Below, piece after piece: positions 11,446 through 23,462 of a DNA stretch of 64,000 bases; position 1 is the stretch's first letter, and the number at the start of each line of letters is the position of its first letter. The notes beneath the pieces were generated by a model. It was not told the DNA's origin, ran no database searches, and worked only from the letters and a program-made list of their open reading frames with translations. Made by a program: the position numbers and the translations under genes. The stretch covers positions 189,023,068 through 189,087,067 of the forward strand of contig CM076846.1 of the NCBI GenBank assembly GCA_039519185.1. The letters run 5' to 3'. The stretch comes from Astragalus membranaceus. Lineage: Eukaryota; Streptophyta; Magnoliopsida; Fabales; Fabaceae.

Positions 11446-14400
11446 TCAAAGTAGGTATTTTTGGAAGATCGGCTCTTTCGTTTCGTATTGGTTGTTGATT
11501 TGAGTGACTACTAATAGGGAATCGGTGAACAGTATTACCCAAGGGACTCGGTGGTCGACTGCCAAGCGTAGGCCAGCGATGCAAGCCTCGTATTCTGCTT
11601 GGTTGTTCGAGGTTAAAAAGCCGAAGGTTAAAGAAACTTCGATGATGATGTCGTTCGGGCTTTCTAACATGATCCCAGCGCCGCTTCCTTTTGGGTTGGA
11701 AGATCCATCGACGTGCAGGATCCAGGTATCGTTTTCGATGTTCGCTGGCGTCATTTCGGCTACGAAGTCCGCCAGAACTTGCGCTTTCATAGTCGTTTGG
11801 GCTTCGTACTTGATTTCGAACTCTGATAATTCTACCGCCCACTTGATCATTCTACACGCGAGATCGGGCCTATGCAGGATTTGCCTGATGGGGTAATTAG
11901 TCTGTACGATCACCTGGTGAGCGACGAAGTAAGGTCGAAAACGTCGAGCTGCGGTGATGAGAGCCAAAGCGATTTTTTCGATCTTCTGATAGCGACTTTC
12001 CGCTCCGTGTAGAGCTTTGCTTGCAAAGTAAACTGGGCTCTGCCCAGTTTTTAACTCCCGCACAAGAACGGCCCCTAAAGCTTCCTCCAAGATAGCTAGA
12101 TATAAGTATAAGTTTTCGCCTTTGCTTGGTCTAGTTAAGATCGAAGGTTCGGTGAGGACCTTTTTGAGCTGGTTTAAGTCCTCATCTTGCTCGGTGGTCC
12201 ATTTGAAATCATCTTCCTCTTTTTTAAGTAGTTTGAACAGGGGAAGGGATTTGAACGCCGCGTTTGATATGAAACGAGATAAGGCGGCGATCATGCCGTT
12301 AAGTTTTTGGACTTCCTTTTTGGTTGTCGGAGTTCGCATTTCTGTTACGGATCGACATTTGTCGGGATTTGCTTCGATTCCCCTTTCTGTTAAGTAGAAG
12401 CCTAAAAATTTCCCAGTTCGGACTCCAAAGGTGCATTTTTCTGGATTCAGTCTCATATTATTTTGCCGGACTTCGGAGAAGATCTCTCTAAGGTCGCTTG
12501 TGGCGATCATGTCGTCGAGGTAGACTTCAACACTTTTGCTGATTTGATTTCGGAAGACTTTGTTCATCATCCTTTGGTACGTTGCTCCGGCGTTTTTCAA
12601 ACCGAAAGGCATGACGCGGTAGGCGAAGTTACCTTGGTCGGTCATGAACGCAGTTTTTTCTTGGTCAGGAGGGAACAAGGCAATCTTGTTATACCCGGAG
12701 TATGCATCCATAATGATAATAAATGAAAACCTGAAGCATTGTCTACGAGTCGGTCTATGCTGGGGACAGGGAAAACGTCTTTTGGGCAGGCTTTATTAAT
12801 ATCGGTGTAGTCGACGCACATGCGCCATTTTCTGTTGTTCTTTTTAACCAGCACCGGATTTGATAACCAGGTTGTGTATTTGACTTCAGAAATGAAGTTT
12901 TCTTTTAAGAGATCGTCTACGACTGTTGCGGCGGCTGTAGCTTTCTCGCTACTCTGCGCTCGCTTTCTTTGGGCGACCCACTTGGCTTCTGGATTAACTG
13001 TGAGCTGGTGGCAAGCGACTTCAGAAGGAATTCCGGGCATGTCCTCTGCCGACCAGGCGAAGATGCCTGCATGGTCTTTGAGACATTGGGTTAAATCAGT
13101 TTTAACCTCTTCTGATAAATCGGCTCCGATCTTGATGGTTCGGGAGGGATTTTCGCCGAGTTGTACGTCGATGAACTCCCCATTAGGTTGGGGCCTTTTC
13201 ATTTTTCGTTTGAGCTCTTTGGCCAACCCATCATCATCTTCATCATCCGTACTTTCAGGATCGTATCTTGCATCTAAGTCCGTTGCGTTCACCTCAGGAA
13301 GGTCGAGCTTTACTCTTGGGAGTAGTGTTTTCGGGAAAGGGAACCCCTTCCTGCTCCAAAGCTTTTTGCCCGGTCTTGGTCCATAAGAAGAAGCATCTGG
13401 AAGCAAACTCCAGATCAGAGTTTAAAGTGATAACTTTATTGCATAGAGAGTCGAATTTCATTTTTAAGTGCGTGGTGGACGTTACTGCTCCGAGCCTCCC
13501 TAAAGTCGGTCTTCCTATGATAACGTTGTAGATGGATTCGCAAGGTAGGATAAGGAACTTGGTTTTGATGGTTCTCATCATTGGCTCAGCTCCGTAGGAA
13601 ACCATCAATTCCAAATGGCCTAGTGGTTTTGTCCGGGACCCGTTAAATTCGGATAGGGCCGTTCCTCTGTATGGAGTGAGCTCCTCTCTGTCGATCCCCA
13701 TTCTGTCAAGGGGATCGACAAAGATTATGTCAGATGAGCTCCCTTGGTCCACCAAAATTCTTCTCACTTCTTTGTTGGCAATGACTGTCGAGATTATGAG
13801 GGGTACGTGTTTGTTGGGTTTCCCATCAATAAGATCTTCATCACTAAAAGAAAGTGGAGGTCGGTTTGTCTTGGTTGGCGTCACTGAGGTTGAGACCACG
13901 CCTAACAATTCTTTCCACTTTCGCTTCATTGTTTTTCCAGACTCCTCATGCTCGAAACCTCCTGCGATCATCATCATCACTGAGTGACCTTTCGATGTTC
14001 TAGTATCATGATTTTCTTCGTCGGAATAGACCTTTGGCTTACCCCTTCTGTTGGGCTCCTCGTTCCTCTCATTTTTAACCTCGCCGTTATTTGCTCTTGA
14101 CTTTTTCACATAACCGGACAATTTTCCCCGTTTGATCAAGTCTTCAATGTCGTCTTTCAAAGCATTGCCGTAGTTCGTGTCATGACCATTACTTCTATGA
14201 TACCTACAGTATTTGCTGGATCGTTGTCCAGATCGGGGAGGTAGAGGTTTGGGGGTCTTAACGTCTCTGAACTCGACATTCCAACATTCCCCATATAATT
14301 GGGCGTTGGAGACGTTGAGTTCAGTGTATACTTGGTGACGGTTCCGAGGTCGGGGATTCCCTGTTACCTCGGTTTTTGTTTCCTTGGTTATCTCTTCCGT

Positions 14401-14526
14401 AGCGGGGTTTTGATGGTCCGACCTGTGTTGACGGATTTCCGATCTTGGCGCTTTCCTCTTCATGGATGAAACATTGGGATAATTGGAGGAAATCTTGCAA
14501 AGTATTAGGCTCCCAAGTGTTGACAT
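11446..14526 (-). pseudogene. Gypsy pol: protease, reverse transcriptase and RNase H
   Basis: Read from 14526 down: the end of gag with a CCHC-like remnant (KYCRYHRSNGHDTNYG, final Cys lost), an aspartic protease with ILVDQGSSSDI as active-site motif (about 13740-13780) and YNVIIGRPTL, then a linker and RT. RT shows VACHQLTVNPEAK, NRKWRMCVDYTDIN, MPFGLKNAGATYQRMM and the catalytic VEVYLDDMI, followed by FLGFYLTERGIEANPDK. RNase H shows WILHVDGSSN, NNQAEYEACIAGL and FTDSLLV with the expected Asp, Glu and Asp. A one-base deletion near 12713-12717 shifts the frame between the two RT blocks, and another shift lies near 13300-13400. The region keeps all catalytic motifs but is not an open polyprotein. 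Confidence 0.9.
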
Positions 14527-15750
14527 GTTTTTTGAAAGGGCTTCCGGGGAGTAGGCCCTGCGCCATGAAGAAAATGCGAAAAGTGTCGTCTAGCTCTCGA
14601 ACTTGAAAAGCCTCGTTATTGAATCTCTCTATGTATTCTCTGAGAGGCTCGTCCTCCTTTTGGACCACAAACATTAACACCGCTTTGTTCTTGAGTTTAC
14701 TTTTGGAATGGGCAAAGTGAACTGAAAAGAGTTTTGCTAATTGGTCCCAAGAGGATATGGAGTTCGTCTTCAAAGCCCGAAACCATTCTGATGCTACTTT
14801 GTCAAGGGTTAATGGGAAGATTCGACATTTCATCTCCATGGGGACGTTCCGATATTGCATAGTGGTGTCGAATTGATCGAGGTGCCTGTCTGGATCGCCC
14901 GTTCCATCATACGTTTTCAGATCTCCGGACGGTTTTTCGAGGTACCTCGGAACTTGGTAGCTATCAATAGTCGCGGCGAATGGGCCCTTTCGCTCGGTTA
15001 ACAACGCCTAAGGTCGTGGCTGACGCTGGTGATGGGGATCGGGATAAACGTGATGTCGAGGTTGTGCCTTTTCAGGGTTATCCCCTCGACTTCTGGAACG
15101 TCGTCTTGGAGATGAAGAGGCTAAAAATGAGCGAAATTGGGGGGGAGTTATCCAGTTCATTAAGACCATCGAATTGTCGAGCCGGAGGATAACGGGAACC
15201 ATCCCCTCATTGTCGGCGAGGAAGAGAACGATGATATTCATCAAGATCGTCATATTGTCGAGCCGGAGGAGAACGGGAACCATTCCCTCGTTGTCGGCGA
15301 GGAGGAGAACGATGATAGTGTCTTCTCCTGGGTGGAGTTCGATGTCTCCTTCGAAAATGGTTTCTCTTTTCAGGGGAGCCCGGTCCGGGTGATTCCTGGT
15401 CCAGAACGTCTCCCGCCCGGAGATTTGCTACCTCGCCCTCAAGGTCGGTGAAGCGGCAGTTTCTTTCTTGGTTTATGGCCTCCTGTCGAGCTAGCAGCTG
15501 GACGAGGCTGTTGAACAGCATCGGCCAGGGATGGAAGCGATGGAGGGGGAGGTGGTAAACTATTACTGTATGAGTTTGTACGGGAACGGGTGAGGTTCGG
15601 ATTGGGGAATTGTGCCTGAGCTTGAGTGGAATCTGTGAGGTCTTGAACATGGCCCTCGAGGGTTTGTTGTGTTTCGAGCTCGGGTATAACCAGTCCTACC
15701 TCGGGCCCGACCACAAGACTGGATGGTTTTGAACGGAGTTTGGGTACCAT
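14321..15750 (-). pseudogene. Gypsy gag
   Basis: 14321-15004 carries a typical retrotransposon Gag core (YDGTGDPDRHLDQF, FPLTLDKVASEWF, LREYIERFNNEAFQV, LLPGSPF). The upstream part (15004-15750) is Arg/Ser/Pro-rich with a tandem peptide repeat (SPPARQYDD, RRQRGNGSR) and is interrupted by stops between 15004 and 15207. Gag forms the cytoplasmic particle in which reverse transcription takes place. This copy is broken. Confidence 0.85.
15170..15312. repeat. Two-copy ~71-bp tandem repeat inside gag
   Basis: TTGTCGAGCCGGAGGA starts copies at about 15174 and 15255, each followed by ACGGGAACCAT and TTGTCGGCGAGGA. It encodes the Arg/Ser-rich peptide repeat. Confidence 0.8.
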
Positions 15751-15792
15751 TTGTGGATCAAGGTAATGGGAGAGGAAATTAAGTACAGATCC

Positions 15793-15810
15793 TCACACTG
15801 TGGTCGCCAA
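15793..15810 (-). other. Primer-binding site of the gypsy element
   Basis: Immediately inside the 5' LTR the minus strand reads TTGGCGACCACAGTGTGA. A TGG start one base inside the LTR is typical for tRNA priming. I cannot assign the tRNA with certainty. Confidence 0.6.
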
Positions 15811-16242
15811 TGTTCTGTACCGTACTTCCGAAGTAGTTGGTAGGTGTCGTCCTTGATCAACGGTGTTCGATCTTATGTTTTGTACCGTACTTCCGAAGTA
15901 GTTGGTAGGTGTCGTCCTTGATCAGCAGTGTTCGATCTTGAGATGGCGATGTTCGATCTTGAGACGGCGGTGTTGTACCTGTAAGAATACTTCGATGCTC
16001 AAGTCAGTGTCTGAGTGAATCAATATTTTAGTCTTTTTTCATTGCCACTTTTATGAGCATTGAAGGTGGTATTTATAGAGTTTGCGTGATGTTTGTTATG
16101 ACGATCTTGGGTCATTAGATCTTACAGAGGTATCTGAACCGTTGGTTGATTGGGCTAGATTTTCTGGATGTGGGCTGGTTGATCATTGGGCCTTGCATGG
16201 GGGTGTAAATATTGCTGAGGCCTTTTACTTATTACCATAACA
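15811..16242 (-). mobile_element. 5' LTR of the gypsy element, with internal 65-bp duplication
   Basis: 432 bp from TGTTCTGTACC to ATTACCATAACA. The first 65 bp (15811-15875) are repeated from 15876 on with a TGTTTTGTACC start, so the LTR end occurs twice in tandem. A minus-strand TATAAATACC lies near 16071-16080. Confidence 0.88.
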
Positions 16243-16575
16243 ACAACTAAAAGCAACGTAAGACCTACATGTGATCTATAAGACCTTTTAGGAATACAAC
16301 TAAAAGCAACAAAAGGCGGTGTAAGTCTTATGGGCGATGCAAGACCTTCCAGTCAAACAAGGGAAGGTGGTGTAAATCCTACAGTCGATGTAAAACCTTT
16401 CAGGAATACAAAAAAAGGTGACGTAAGTCCTACAGGCAATGTAAGACATTCTAGTCAAACAATAGAAAGTGTTGTAAGTCTTATGGTTGATGTAAACCTT
16501 TCAAGATTACAACAAAAGGCGGTGTAAGTCTTACGACCGATGTAAGACTTTACTGCCAAACAACAGAAAAGGGCA
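16243..16575. repeat. Minisatellite, right part of the array split by the gypsy element
   Basis: About six ~50-bp units (GTGTAAGTCCTAC-G-CGATGTAAGAC) alternate between a CCAGTCAAACAA-GGAAGG ending and a TTTCAGGAATACAA-AAAGG ending, giving a ~100-bp dimer period. It matches 3735-3859. Confidence 0.8.
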
Positions 16576-16839
16576 ATGGGCGACTAGGTAAGACCCTAAT
16601 TGATGAGGTGATTGTGTAAGATTGGGACATTCAAAAGAAGCAAGATGACCGAGTAAGACCCTACATAATAAAATGGGCAACTACGTTAAACGCTAACTTA
16701 AAGGGAGACCATGTAAGTACTTATCCAACATTGTCCATATCATGATCTCTCATTCTCCATTTTCTCTTTTATCTCTCGCTTACACTCCCACTTGGCCTCT
16801 TCAAAGTATTATTTTATTGTGTTACAGCGTAACGAGCAA
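16576..16839. other. Spacer, nothing recognisable
   Basis: Low-complexity sequence with further weak GTAAGACCCTA echoes of the minisatellite up to about 16720, then pyrimidine-rich. No ORF is present. Confidence 0.4.
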
Positions 16840-17060
16840 AAAGAAAGGGAAAAACAGGATAACAGAAATACTAAGAGCCCAATTTATGTAGGAGGAGAAG
16901 AGGACTTCATCTTAGATGGGAGACTATCCCAATAAGCAGAGCAAGCTAAGTTAGCACCCTCATTCACCAAAATGTCCGCACACTTGTTTTGTTTCTGCAC
17001 AATATGGTTCAAGGATTCAATTCCACAGTTTCCCATTGAGTTCGAAATCTGTAGCAGAAG
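16840..17060 (-). pseudogene. Remnant of a LINE-type RNase H end
   Basis: Read on the minus strand, a short open stretch contains HIVQKQNKCADILVNEGANL followed by a stop, matching the H-x-N-x-x-AD-LA-x-G ending of plant LINE RNase H domains. Upstream parts are missing. It is in opposite orientation to the LINE that starts just downstream. Confidence 0.5.
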
Positions 17061-17399
17061 AGAGGCTTAGCGATGTAAAAGGTTCGCAACCTCTAAGTAA
17101 TCTCTCTCAAAGTCACTGTATAATAAAAAGAAAATATTCATAAAAAACTAGCATCTAAAACTAAAAGGTTTCTCCAAGAGTACACTCATGGTGTGTCTAG
17201 AGTCTAGACGAGACAATTCAAAGTTCAACATGACTAAAATGTTAAAATGTATATTGTTTTAATTGAGTTCCCAATAAACTTTTTATTTGATAAAATAAAT
17301 AAAAAGTTTCATTCTTGGTTAGAGTAATTAAATAAAAGCAATACATAAAAATGAAGCTAACTTTATTCTATTAGAAATTAATATGTTAGTTGTTCAACA
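17061..17399. other. AT-rich spacer
   Basis: No feature recognised. Confidence 0.4.
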
Positions 17400-17575
17400 A
17401 CAACCTACAAGCCCTGTCACCTCTCCTACACCACCCAAATACATCTACAAACCGAAAACCCCTTAACAACCAAACACAAACGCCCTGATATTCTGATAAT
17501 ACACATTTTATCCAAATCTACACTTTCTACCCTACGAAACTAAGCCATATCCACATTCCTTCAGTCTCCCCTGCT

Positions 17576-18946
17576 TTGACCAGATCTCAATCTTTTACTT
17601 CCAGCACTATGGCTGCTAGCTCATCACACCAGTCACCTAAACCTGATAACCCAGAGGAACTTCAAGACATCCTGATACCTACAAACCAAAACAACGTTCA
17701 GTTACCTAAACAAACCCTTGTGGGCAAACTTTTAACAAATAAAGCTATGAACAGGGCAGCTGCTAAAGACATTATATCAAAAGCATGGGCATCTTACAAA
17801 AACCTACAGATCTCAGACTTAGGGAGGAACAAATTCTTGTTCACCTTTGCTGATGAGAAACATAGCAAGGAGATAATGAGTAGGGCACCTTGGTTCTTCA
17901 TGAACCACCTAATGTGTTTGCAATACTGGATCCCATCAGTCACCACTGAAGAGATCTACTTTGACTCTAACCCATTTTGGATACAAGTTCATAATCTCCC
18001 TATGGAGTAGCTTAACAGCAGCAATGTCACTACTATTTTGCATAAGGTAGGAAGAGTTGCTGAAATAGAGGAATCTATTGTTGAGGGACGAATCATCAGA
18101 GCATTTTTCAGGGTAAAAGTGTACCTTGATGTCACCAAACCCCTCCCAACAGGCTGCTGGATCCCCCGGAAAAATCTCCCTAAAATATGGGCTATTTACA
18201 GGTATGAAAGGCTTCAAGATTTGTGCTTCAACTGTGGCAAACTAGGGCATGAACAAAAAACTTACAAAACACCTAGAGCAATGTCCTCCTACTGCTCTTC
18301 CATACCTAGATATGACCAAAACCTAAGTGCTCAAGTTCCAAAATCTATTTCTCATATCCTAAATGAACATAAGAGGAGGTATGGAGACTCTACAAAGAAC
18401 ACTGCCCACAAGTTCCAACGTGAAAAAGCCCTTGAAGTTATCCCCCGTAGCCAACAGCGGAATGCTTCTAGCACAGAAGAGGAAAGTGAAGCTACAATTC
18501 GTGAAAGGGTTAGAAAAGCTTGGGAAGAGTTGGTGGCCAACAACTCTGAAGCCAATGAAATTGTCCCATTAAGAATGGGTAGAGCCAATAGTCACCATAC
18601 CCAGGTTGATGATTACCCCATGCCCTACGAAGCCTACCTTACTGACAATGAACTTGAAGCTTACAGAAAACAACAACATCACCAAATAATGCCAACTATA
18701 ACCCCTTCCAACCCTTACCAACCTAATAACACTGCTCCAGTGTTCATTAATCCAGTAGGTGAACAACACTGGAGAGATCCACCAAAAAAAACCCTTCCCC
18801 CATACCTAGCTATCATGTGGAATTTCCCCCCTGAGGACTCTAGCCCTAGTAGAGAAGAAACAACCATAAGGAGTGAGGAGGGAGATGCTCTTGCCCTATC
18901 AATCTTATGGACCTCACCCTCCATGGATGCAAATATACTTGGTTGA
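17576..18946 (+). pseudogene. LINE ORF1: DUF4283 and zinc-knuckle RNA-binding protein
   Basis: The likely start is the ATG at 17609 (MAASSSHQSPKP). The DUF4283 domain covers 17710-18030 (LVGKLLTNKAMN, FLFTFADEKHSKEIM, APWFFMNHLMCLQYW). An in-frame TAG at 18008-18010 interrupts it, and the frame resumes unchanged. A zinc-knuckle motif CFNCGKLGHEQKTY lies near 18222-18263 with the last Cys replaced by Tyr. The tail is Pro/Asn-rich. ORF1 proteins of plant LINEs bind the element RNA. Its 3' end runs directly into the C-terminal part of the endonuclease, which shows an internal deletion near 18900. Confidence 0.8.
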
Positions 18947-21900
18947 GTAATCCTATAGATGGGATTATTACTAGACAGAAGATTGATAGGGTTTTGGCTA
19001 ATATTGGTTGGAGGTCCATGTATCCCCATGCTTTGGTCACCGCCCTTCCCATTGTGAATTCAGATCATTCCCCTCTTCTTATCCGTCCTACCCCCCCCCC
19101 CCCCCCCAAGTGGCCAATCTTTCAAATATGAAGCCTTTTGGGAGGAAAATGAAGAATGTAGGGAAGTTGTTTCTAGAGGGTGGGAATCTGCCGACAACAC
19201 TGATCCTTGGGGAAACTGGGCTACTAAGGTTTCCTCTTGCACTAATCATCAGACTAGTTAGAAGAACAGGTTAGCCTACTAAAACAAAAACTACAAACTA
19301 TGTTGAATGAACCTCAAGCTACTATTGACTGAAAGGAGGAGCAGTATTGGGCTCAAAAATCTAAAGTTAAATGGCTCAAGAGGGGAGACAAGAACACTAG
19401 ATTCTTTCATTCATCAACTATCCAAAGAAGGGACGGGAATAAGCTCTTTAGAATCATGGACAATGCAAACAACTGGTTGGAGGGGCAAACAGAGGTTACT
19501 AATGGTATTTGGAACTTCTACAATGAGTTATATTCTGCTGAACCTATATCTAATGTAGATGAATGTATTAATGTTATCCCTAATTGTATAACAGAATCTA
19601 TGAACCACTCCCTGACTAGGCCTGTGTTATTTCAAGAGGTAGAGGCTGCTGTGTTTGGCTTAGGAACCTATAAAGTCCCTGGCCCAGATGGGCTGAATGG
19701 GTTATTTTTTCAAAAAAAACTGGACTGCTATCCAAAATGATGTTTTCAAGCTGTCACCTGTTTTTTCAAAGAGGGTAGGTTGGGAGAGAACCTAAATTTT
19801 ACCTTAGTAGCCCTTATTCCTAAAGTTCAGCACCCTAAGTCTATTTCCCAGTTAAGACCTATTAGTTGTTGTTCCTTTTTGTATAAACTCATTGCAAAGA
19901 TTTTTGTCAATAGATTTTTGTCAGGGTCAGGGTGGGAAGGGAATAGCTCTTAAACTAGATATGAATAAGGGCTATGACAAAGTTAGTTTGGATTTCCTTA
20001 GAATTGTGCTTCATGCCTAAGGCTTTTCTACTACTTGGATTAATCTTGTAATGACCCTTGTCACCTCTGTTTCCTACACTTACCATGTCAATGGTTTTTC
20101 CTCTAGAAAGGTCTACCCTCTCATTTTCATCCTAGTTGTTGATGTCCTTTCTATATTGATAACTGATGTTGTTGCTAAGAATTACCTGCCAGGTATCAAA
20201 TTGGCAGAATCTGCTCCTACTCTCACACATTTATTTTTTGCAGATGATGCAATTCTGTTTACAAGAGACTCTACTGAGGATGTTTTTTCAGCTCATTAAA
20301 ATCCTAAATATCTTCACAAATGCATCTGGCCAGAAACCCAATTTATGCAAATCTGGAGTAATTTGTGGAAGCAAGTATCTAATACTCCGAGGAGCAGCAT
20401 TGCTAACATCACCAGAATTCCCCTTTGGAACAACCCTAGTAGATACCTTGGGATACCTACTGAATGGGGAGGGTCCAAAGTTCGAAGTCTCAATTGGCTC
20501 AAGGAAAGAGTTTTGACAAAGCTTGAAGGGTGGAAAGGCAACCTACTTAACCAGCCAACGAATGAGACTCTTATTAAAGCTGTTGTGCAAGCCATCCCAA
20601 GCTATATTATGTCTGTTCTCTCTCTTCCTAAAACTTTTTGCTCCTCTCTTACTTCTGTTGTGGCAAGGTTTTGGTGGAAATCCTCTGTGAGGTCCAATGG
20701 TATACACTGGAAAAGATTTGATCTCCTCTGCTCCCCCAAATGGAGGTTTGGGCTTTAAGGAATTTAATAAGATGAATACGGCTCTCCTCACCAAGCAAGT
20801 GTGGCGCCTTATACATGAACCTACATCATACTGGGCTGCAACTCTTATGGGCATATACTTCCCTAATAATGACTTTTGGCATGCTACATCTAAGAATGGT
20901 ACATCTTGGGTTTGGAAGAGTTTACTGACTGGAAGAGGCCTGTTAAAGGAAGCTGGAAGATGTAATATTGGAGCTAATAGCCAGGTGTACATTTGTGATG
21001 ATAATTGGCTCAGCTCAGGAACCAAGGCCCTAAAGAAAAACAATGCCTCTGCTAGGGCGGTGAGTGATCTTATTGGCCCCTCCAATTCTTGGAGCTTTGA
21101 CCTCCAAAGAGAAAATATGAACCCCTCTAGTGCCATGAAGCAATCAAAACCCCTATAACCTGGAACTCATCTGATGAACTATTCTGGCCTCTCACTAAAG
21201 ATGGTATTTATTCAGTTAAATCTGGTTACAATTACCTAGCTTCTTCCACTCTTCTACACAGTAGTCTGCCATCCTCCTCTAACTTATTTCCTAATGAGTT
21301 ATGGGACATTATTTGGAAAGCTTCCATCCCAAACAAAATTAAACACTTTGCTTGGAAAATTTGTCACAATATTCTACCTACTAAAGTAGCCCTTTTCAGA
21401 AAAAGAATTGCCCAAAGCCCACTTTTCCCCATCTGTAATACTGAACCTGAAACCCTTGAACACATTTTTCTATTATCCACTCATGCCCCACCCCACCCCA
21501 TCTAGCAATGGCCTTACCACTATCCACTCATGGATCCTTAATGCAATCAATTCTTTCTCACACCCCACGCCTAATCTGGATGCTTAGATCTTCACCACCC
21601 TTTGGCAAATCTGGAAATCTAGAAATGAACTATGTTTCAATGGTAAAAGTCCCCACCCTATAGGTACCCTTCGCAAAGTTAAAGCTCTCTGCCTAGAGTA
21701 CCTCACTAGTAACACCACCCCTCCTAAAACAGAAATAGCTAACTCAAACATCGGTACAAGGAATCCTCCATGTCACAGGCCTCCTCAGCCAGAACGAATA
21801 AAGTTTAATTCGAATGCAAAATTCGATTCTTGCACAGGGAAGGGATTTATAGGGGTTGTTTGCAGAGATGAGAGAGGAACGGTACTTACAGCTTTAGCTA

Positions 21901-22262
21901 AAAACATCTTTGCTTCGTCTCCTCTCATGGCTGAAGCTATTGGACTTAGAGAAGCAGTTTCTCTTGTGTGTGCAGTGAACCCTCCCTTTGTCATCTTCGA
22001 ATCCGATTGTCAAGCGCTTGTGGAAACATGTAGAGGAAACTTGGTTAGAGGGGAGATCAAAGGTATAGTCAGGGACATCAATCATATGAGAAATTTGTTG
22101 ACTCGAAGCGGGATTACCTGGGTTGGTAGAGAAGGAAATGTTGTCGCTCATGTTATTGCTGATCTTGCTTCCCACAACCTCCTTGTAGGCAATTGGCTTC
22201 ACAAACTTCCAGATCCCCTTCGATCTTCGCTTGCGAAGGACCTCCAAGTTCTCTACAGCTGA
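18907..22262 (+). pseudogene. LINE ORF2: partial endonuclease, RT, zinc-binding region, RNase H
   Basis: Only the last part of the endonuclease is left (GCKYTWLSNP, RQKIDRVLAN, NSDHSPLLI, 18907-19090). RT pieces follow in several frames: KVPGPDGLNGLFF (19670-19720), SYTYHVNG, THLFFADDAILF with the catalytic FADD (20225-20275), RYLGIPTEWGGSKV, and then GLGFKEFNKMNTALLTKQVW. A zinc-binding segment (LWDIIWKASIPNKIKHFAW) lies at 21300-21420. RNase H (21785-22262) keeps FESDCQALVE and REGNVVAHVIADLA. Several frameshifts and an internal deletion near 19915 make it non-functional. A poly-C run of 15 bases lies at 19092-19106. Confidence 0.85.
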
Positions 22263-22492
22263 TTGTCTCCATCGTCCTCTGTTTCTGGTTTGTTCGTGTT
22301 CTTGAAGAAATCGTGGTGAGCAAGTTCCTAATCCTCCCTAATTGACCCTGGTTTGACGGAGTCTGTTGAGCTTCCTTCTCTCAATCCTCGACGACGAGCT
22401 ACGAAGACTGCGCTATGGGAACAAGGTTTTGCTTTTGTTGCTGAATTAGGGTTCAATAAAGACACCTTCACTGGAGTGGTTGCACTACAACA

Positions 22493-22610
22493 GAATTGTT
22501 AAAAAAGGGCGCACCCTTTAGAGGCGCTTTTTAAGAAGCGCCCCTGATGCCCAAAATACGGAGGGCCTTTAGGGGAGCTTTTTAAAAGCTCTCCTGATGC
22601 CCTAAATTTC
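22493..22610 (+). repeat. CACTA 5' terminal and subterminal repeats
   Basis: The terminal inverted repeat is followed by short GGGGCGC/AAGCGCCCC-type motifs (22507-22600), the likely binding sites of the element's own DNA-binding protein by analogy with En/Spm. Confidence 0.8.
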
Positions 22611-23462
22611 TAATTTCCTCTATCTCCCTCTCATTTGCAAAAACACTCTCATTCTCTCAACGTTCACACACAGTCTCCCTCTCTATTGCGTCGTATCCCT
22701 CTCTTCCTCCCTCTCTCTTGCGCCGTATCCCTCTCTTCCTCCCTCTCTCCGGTTGCCTACGACGCCCAAATGTCGTTCTTCCTTCGACGGCCTCTTCCCA
22801 CCGTGAGCTGTCTTTTCCAGTTTTACCTCCGTTCGCGACTCCGTGAGCCGCCTTCCCTCCTTCGTGAGCTCGACGACGCTTCTCCCTCCGTGAACGACGC
22901 GGCGCTGCTTCGTCCTCACTCCTGCAAATCTGCCATTGTTCGTTGCTGGTGACATAGTTCCCGATTTGCTTCTTTTTGGTAATACTCTTCACAAAGTTTA
23001 CTTCTTTTTTTCTTTTCATTTCTGGTTTTTTTTTTCTCTTTTTTTTCTTGGTAGTTTTAAGCTTCAGAATTACTGTGTTCGTTTGGAGTGTGATTCCCTC
23101 AACATATGTATACGATTATGAAGCCTATTACTAGTTTCATTGGTGAAGTAGGAATAAATTTGTTGTTTTATAAAAGTGGTTTAATAAATTTGTTGATTAA
23201 TTTGTTTTGTTATATCTAGTTCGAGTTCTTTTGTGTAGCCTCAAGTTCTTTCTTGATCCAGTTCACATCTAGTTCGAGTTCGTTTTGCTTCCTCTTAATT
23301 TTCAGGTACTTTTCTTGTTCTATTGTCCTTTTATTGTGGTTATTGTTTATACACTTGAGCAGTTCACATATGTATTCATAATTGGTGTATTTGAAATTGA
23401 TGGATTGTTTGAGTTATAGTTCACATATGTATTCATATTAGCAAAGAGGTGAACCTTCAAAT
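22611..23462 (+). other. CACTA 5' non-coding leader
   Basis: A pyrimidine-rich leader with a tandem 32-bp repeat (TTGCGTCGTATCCCTCTC, about 22686-22748). It ends before the TNP2 ATG. I see no transposase-associated N-terminal domain here, although short ORFs exist. Confidence 0.5.

Larger units (their letters stand above)
3860..16242 (-). mobile_element. Ty3-gypsy LTR retrotransposon (Tat/Retand-like), decayed
   Basis: A minus-strand element of about 12.4 kb (about 10.0 kb once the nested 2334-bp solo LTR and its 5-bp duplication are removed). From right to left it has 5' LTR, primer-binding site, gag, protease, RT, RNase H, integrase (split), a plus-strand extra ORF, polypurine tract and 3' LTR. 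Absence of a chromodomain and the extra antisense ORF between integrase and the 3' LTR point to the Tat/Retand group. It is damaged by stops and frameshifts in every coding part. By eye the LTRs differ at about 20 of 366 aligned positions, so it is not a very recent insertion. No target duplication is visible, because the left LTR is truncated. Confidence 0.9.
17400..22492 (+). mobile_element. Decayed LINE (L1-type), 5' part up to the CACTA insertion
   Basis: A DUF4283/zinc-knuckle ORF1, a truncated endonuclease, a broken RT, a zinc-binding region and RNase H occur in order on the plus strand. The 3' UTR is cut at 22492 by the CACTA element and continues at 30686-30896, where it ends in an A-tail. 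The exact 5' end is uncertain, and I found no convincing target duplication. Confidence 0.85.

Noticed and set aside
22635..23019. 105- and 120-residue ORFs in the CACTA leader
   Set aside because: Pyrimidine-rich low-complexity sequence with a 32-bp tandem repeat; no transposase-associated domain could be seen.
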